Assembly: GCA_910580045.1 (NCBI GenBank)
Contig: CAJTXF010000002.1
Location: 21,518-85,517 of the forward strand
Source: an uncultured Eubacteriales bacterium
GTDB lineage: Bacteria; Bacillota; Clostridia; Oscillospirales; Acutalibacteraceae
Direction: 5' to 3'
Length of the DNA: 64,000 nt
The first letter of the stretch is position 1; every line of letters starts with the position of its first letter. This document shows, piece after piece, positions 61,635 to 64,000 of this stretch. The translations under genes and the position numbers were made by a program. Under the pieces are notes generated by a model. That model was not told the DNA's origin, did not search any database, and saw only the letters and a list, made by a program, of their open reading frames with translations.

Positions 61635-62402
61635 TTAAATCAAAAAGTCTATGGGCCTGCCATCGTTTCCTGCAGAGAGATAGATATGCTGACCAGTTAT
61701 TTTCTTGCCCATATCGCTCAAGAGAAACACGATTGTATTGGCTACATCTTCTGCCGTTAGCGGTCCTAGCGGATAAAACTCTTCCTGCTGCTCTGGCGGT
61801 ACCTTCTCAAAGAACGCTGCACTCATTGGCGTATCCACCATTTCCGGCCGCACTGTATTTACTCGTACTTTCCGTTTTGAAAATTCAAGCGCGGCTACCT
61901 GGCTGGCCGAGTCCAGCGCAGCTTTGCTGCTGGCATAACCCACCTGCGCTTTGTCAGGCTTTTCTGCAGCCCTGGATGACACCGCCACAATGGAGCCCCC
62001 ATCATTAAGAACCCGGCGGGAGCTGCACGCTTTCAACACGGAAAAATACGGCAAAAAATTCACCTGCATCATGCGCTGGACATTATCCAGATTTTCCGCA
62101 CGAAAAGCATTGCCTCCACCCACACCGGCTGCAAAAACAACTCCATCCAGGCGTGTATTGTCTGCTTTCAGACATAAATCCATATAATCTTTGATATGCT
62201 CCAAGTCTGCCAAATCAAACGGCATAACATGGTGCCCCTCCCCCTCCATTTGTGTCCGGGTTTGAGCCAATCTCTCCTCGTTTCGGCCATTTAATATCAC
62301 TCTGCCACCTAGTTTGCTGATTAAAACTGCCGCAGCCTGCCCTATGCCAGAAGAAGCGCCTGTTACAAGATACTTTCTGCCCGTTAAATCCAGTCCAGCC
62401 AT
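61635..62402 (-). CDS. Short-chain dehydrogenase/reductase (third of the cluster)
   Basis: 255 residues, FabG-like SDR: TGASSGIG, catalytic Ser in VAVSSRAAEK, YASSK, and VNTVRPEMVDTPM. It is more distant from the two cassette SDRs than those are from each other. GGAGG lies 5 bases before the ATG. It sits directly upstream of an ACP gene, so a ketoacyl-ACP or sugar substrate is equally possible. Confidence 0.85.
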   Translation of the reverse strand: MAGLDLTGRKYLVTGASSGIGQAAAVLISKLGGRVILNGRNEERLAQTRTQMEGEGHHVMPFDLADLEHIKDYMDLCLKADNTRLDGVVFAAGVGGGNAFRAENLDNVQRMMQVNFLPYFSVLKACSSRRVLNDGGSIVAVSSRAAEKPDKAQVGYASSKAALDSASQVAALEFSKRKVRVNTVRPEMVDTPMSAAFFEKVPPEQQEEFYPLGPLTAEDVANTIVFLLSDMGKKITGQHIYLSAGNDGRPIDFLI

Positions 62403-62411
62403 TTTTCCTCC

Positions 62412-63047
62412 TTAAACATCTATCTCTCTGGCCGGGTTTCCAAACACCCGCCTGCCAGCCTTAACCCTGCGCAGTACCACGCTTCCTATGCCCACATAGG
62501 CATCCTCTTCAATTATGGCATGCGGCGCCGCAATGCTGCATGCCCCCATGAAAACCCGAGGCCCCACTTTTGCTTCCCCCAGCAGCCGGCACCCGCAAGA
62601 GATTGTAGAAAAATCACCAACCTGCACGTCATGGCCAAATGTGCAATCCAGGAGGGTCACAAAATCGCCAATTTTAATGTTAACTGACATTCCAAACCCT
62701 GGATAAATCACCACGCCTTTTCCAACCGCATTGTGCTCCCCCATGTCCGCGCCAGGAGGAATGATGCTCTCAAAAACCGCCCCACGTTCCAACAGCATTG
62801 GCACCAGCTTCTGTTTTGCCTGGGGAGAGGCAATGCCCATTACTAGTACATCGTTCTCTTGAGGAACATAGCCCTGGATAGTGCCCACCACGCCGTAGTC
62901 ACACGCCTTACCCTTCAGCGGGTCCTCGGTATCGTCCAGGAACCCCTTTATGTTCCACTTGAGCCCCTGGATGCGATGAATGTCCTGGATGATGTGCAGC
63001 ACCTCCCGGCCACAGCCGCCAGCGCCGACAATATACAAGTCTTTCAT
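62412..63047 (-). CDS. Sugar O/N-acetyltransferase, NeuD/PglD type
   Basis: 211 residues. An N-terminal Rossmann-like domain (LYIVGAGGCGREVLHII) is followed by a left-handed beta-helix of hexapeptide repeats (VGKGVVIYPGFGMSV, IGDFVTLLDCTFGHDV, VGDFSTISCG) with the catalytic His in FGHD. The end GNPAREIDV is typical. The family acetylates amino sugars such as UDP-bacillosamine precursors or sialic-type sugars. GAGGAGG lies 5 bases before the ATG. It marks the cluster as a surface-glycan locus. Confidence 0.9.
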   Translation of the reverse strand: MKDLYIVGAGGCGREVLHIIQDIHRIQGLKWNIKGFLDDTEDPLKGKACDYGVVGTIQGYVPQENDVLVMGIASPQAKQKLVPMLLERGAVFESIIPPGADMGEHNAVGKGVVIYPGFGMSVNIKIGDFVTLLDCTFGHDVQVGDFSTISCGCRLLGEAKVGPRVFMGACSIAAPHAIIEEDAYVGIGSVVLRRVKAGRRVFGNPAREIDV

Positions 63048-63064
63048 GCGCCCTCCTCAAAAAT

Positions 63065-64000
63065 TTAATATAGAACACAGTTCCTCTCGTCATAGGCATA
63101 AAGCACAGTATCCTGCGGTGTATACTGGTGCTGTCTAACCGCAAATTTATAGTGAGAATCTATTTTCTTGATTTTCAACGCCAATCGGAACATATCCACC
63201 GCGTTGTGATAGATGGAAAGCGCGATTCTCGGCTTATCCCGCTTTATAACTTTTTCTGCTCCCAGCAACATGGGGTATTCATAGCCTTCTATGTCAGCTT
63301 TGATAAAAGAGACACTCTGCTCCGAAAAATAGCTATCCAACGAAAATATCTGTAAATTGTTCTCTGACTCATTGCCATCCAAATTTTGAAAAGTTCCATT
63401 CAAACCTGTAGTCGTATCTTTGTGAAAACTTAATTCACAATTTTCTTCACCTACACCAGCATTTACTAACACCAACCTGTCCTCAGATAAGTTCCATTCT
63501 TTTCGCAGCCGTTCTGTACGAACCTGTAAGGTACGGAAGAGGTCGTAATCCGGCTCAAAAGCGAATATCTTGTTAAAGCCGCCTTCACCATTGTTGATAA
63601 ATTTTTCCAATGTATCCCCAACATAGGCCCCACAATCCACGAATACATCCATGAAAACATTCTGGCGAAATGGTGGTAAAGCAAAATATGTTTCCCCTTT
63701 TCTTACCAGTTCTGTATTCATCTGTGCCTTTCCCATTCTAACCAAGACCACATTCGCATATGTCACCTTTGAAAAATCATCTTCCAGCATATCAAATACA
63801 GATAAAACCTTATCCGCGTTTTTACAAAAAATGTATTCGTCTAGCGTCCCAAACTGCATATCCTCAATTTGACTCTCTTTTAGCTTTTCCAACATAATTC
63901 TGCGGGAGCGCTGTACAACACAGCTTACAAGAATCAAGTGGGACTTACATTTCTCCTGGGCCTCGGAAAGAGTAATCACCGGTTTGCCGTAAAAGAGCCC
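63065..64000 (-). CDS. FkbM-family methyltransferase, 5' end outside window
   Basis: The frame is open to the right window edge: upstream of the GTG at 63979 it continues GLFYGKPVITLSEAQEK, which resembles the end of the N-terminal domain seen in longer FkbM proteins, so the true start lies beyond 64000. The catalytic part shows the SAM motif FVDCGAYVGDTLE, FAFEPDYDLF, and the FkbM signature FIKADIEGYEYPMLLGA. FkbM enzymes O-methylate sugars or polyketides. It belongs with the glycan cluster, which therefore continues past the window. Confidence 0.88.
   Translation of the reverse strand, partial: GLFYGKPVITLSEAQEKCKSHLILVSCVVQRSRRIMLEKLKESQIEDMQFGTLDEYIFCKNADKVLSVFDMLEDDFSKVTYANVVLVRMGKAQMNTELVRKGETYFALPPFRQNVFMDVFVDCGAYVGDTLEKFINNGEGGFNKIFAFEPDYDLFRTLQVRTERLRKEWNLSEDRLVLVNAGVGEENCELSFHKDTTTGLNGTFQNLDGNESENNLQIFSLDSYFSEQSVSFIKADIEGYEYPMLLGAEKVIKRDKPRIALSIYHNAVDMFRLALKIKKIDSHYKFAVRQHQYTPQDTVLYAYDERNCVLY

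Noticed and set aside
1..64000. CRISPR arrays, tRNA or rRNA genes, phage or plasmid modules
   Set aside because: No regularly spaced repeats, cloverleaf-like sequence, rRNA signature or phage/plasmid gene was recognised on either strand by eye; short tRNA genes could be missed without a covariance search.

Overview
The window looks like chromosomal DNA of a strictly anaerobic, gut-type Clostridia bacterium, most likely of the Oscillospiraceae/Ruminococcaceae. The signs are a single-chain pyruvate:ferredoxin oxidoreductase, several Gram-positive carbohydrate ABC systems with lipoprotein binding proteins, S-layer-homology and PASTA proteins, strong GGAGG ribosome binding sites and moderate to high GC. 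The taxon is inferred; no rRNA or other strict marker is present. No tRNA, rRNA, CRISPR array, plasmid or phage gene was seen.

Left part (1-23.1 kb): the end of nifJ, murC, a zinc-ribbon/pseudokinase/PASTA membrane protein, a phosphodiesterase-like enzyme, and a fructan/sucrose-type locus. That locus has a ROK regulator and a three-gene ABC importer on the minus strand, divergent from a GH32 fructosidase and a PfkB fructokinase. A long hairpin-rich leader and a large imperfect inverted repeat lie between the two arms. Then follow a VTC-DUF4956-CotH operon, greA-lysS behind a near-consensus promoter, and an unrecognised gene.

Middle (23.1-44 kb): an orphan binding lipoprotein; an ABC exporter-type operon whose first permease is split by a 172-bp MITE-like element with a TTAA duplication; a LacI-controlled beta-arabinoside locus (two permeases, binding protein, GH127, GH31) in which the binding protein and the GH31 gene are both broken; an M24 peptidase followed by an orphan EutH-type permease; and a BlaI-M56-SLH operon in which the M56 gene carries an internal stop.

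Right part (44.6-64 kb): one long minus-strand cluster of closely packed, often overlapping genes that runs off the right edge. In transcription order it holds an FkbM methyltransferase (cut by the edge), a NeuD/PglD-like acetyltransferase, an SDR, an acyl carrier protein (ACP), a metallo-beta-lactamase-fold hydrolase, a second ACP, an adenylating enzyme, a GNAT acyltransferase, two tandem cassettes of LuxE-like acyl-protein synthetase + LuxC-like acyl reductase + split transketolase + SDR, a ketoacyl-ACP synthase III, a family 2 glycosyltransferase, a small anchored Rossmann-like protein and a radical SAM protein with an N-terminal SPASM-like region. I read it as a cell-surface glycan or glycolipid cluster. 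It appears to activate an acid, reduce it to an aldehyde, extend the aldehyde by a two-carbon ketol unit with a transketolase, and reduce the product, with the machinery present twice. This is the most likely undescribed system in the window.

Gene decay is a second theme. Three genes are clearly broken (MITE-split permease, arabinoside binding protein, GH31), an M56 gene has a premature stop, and a duplicated permease survives only as a fragment.
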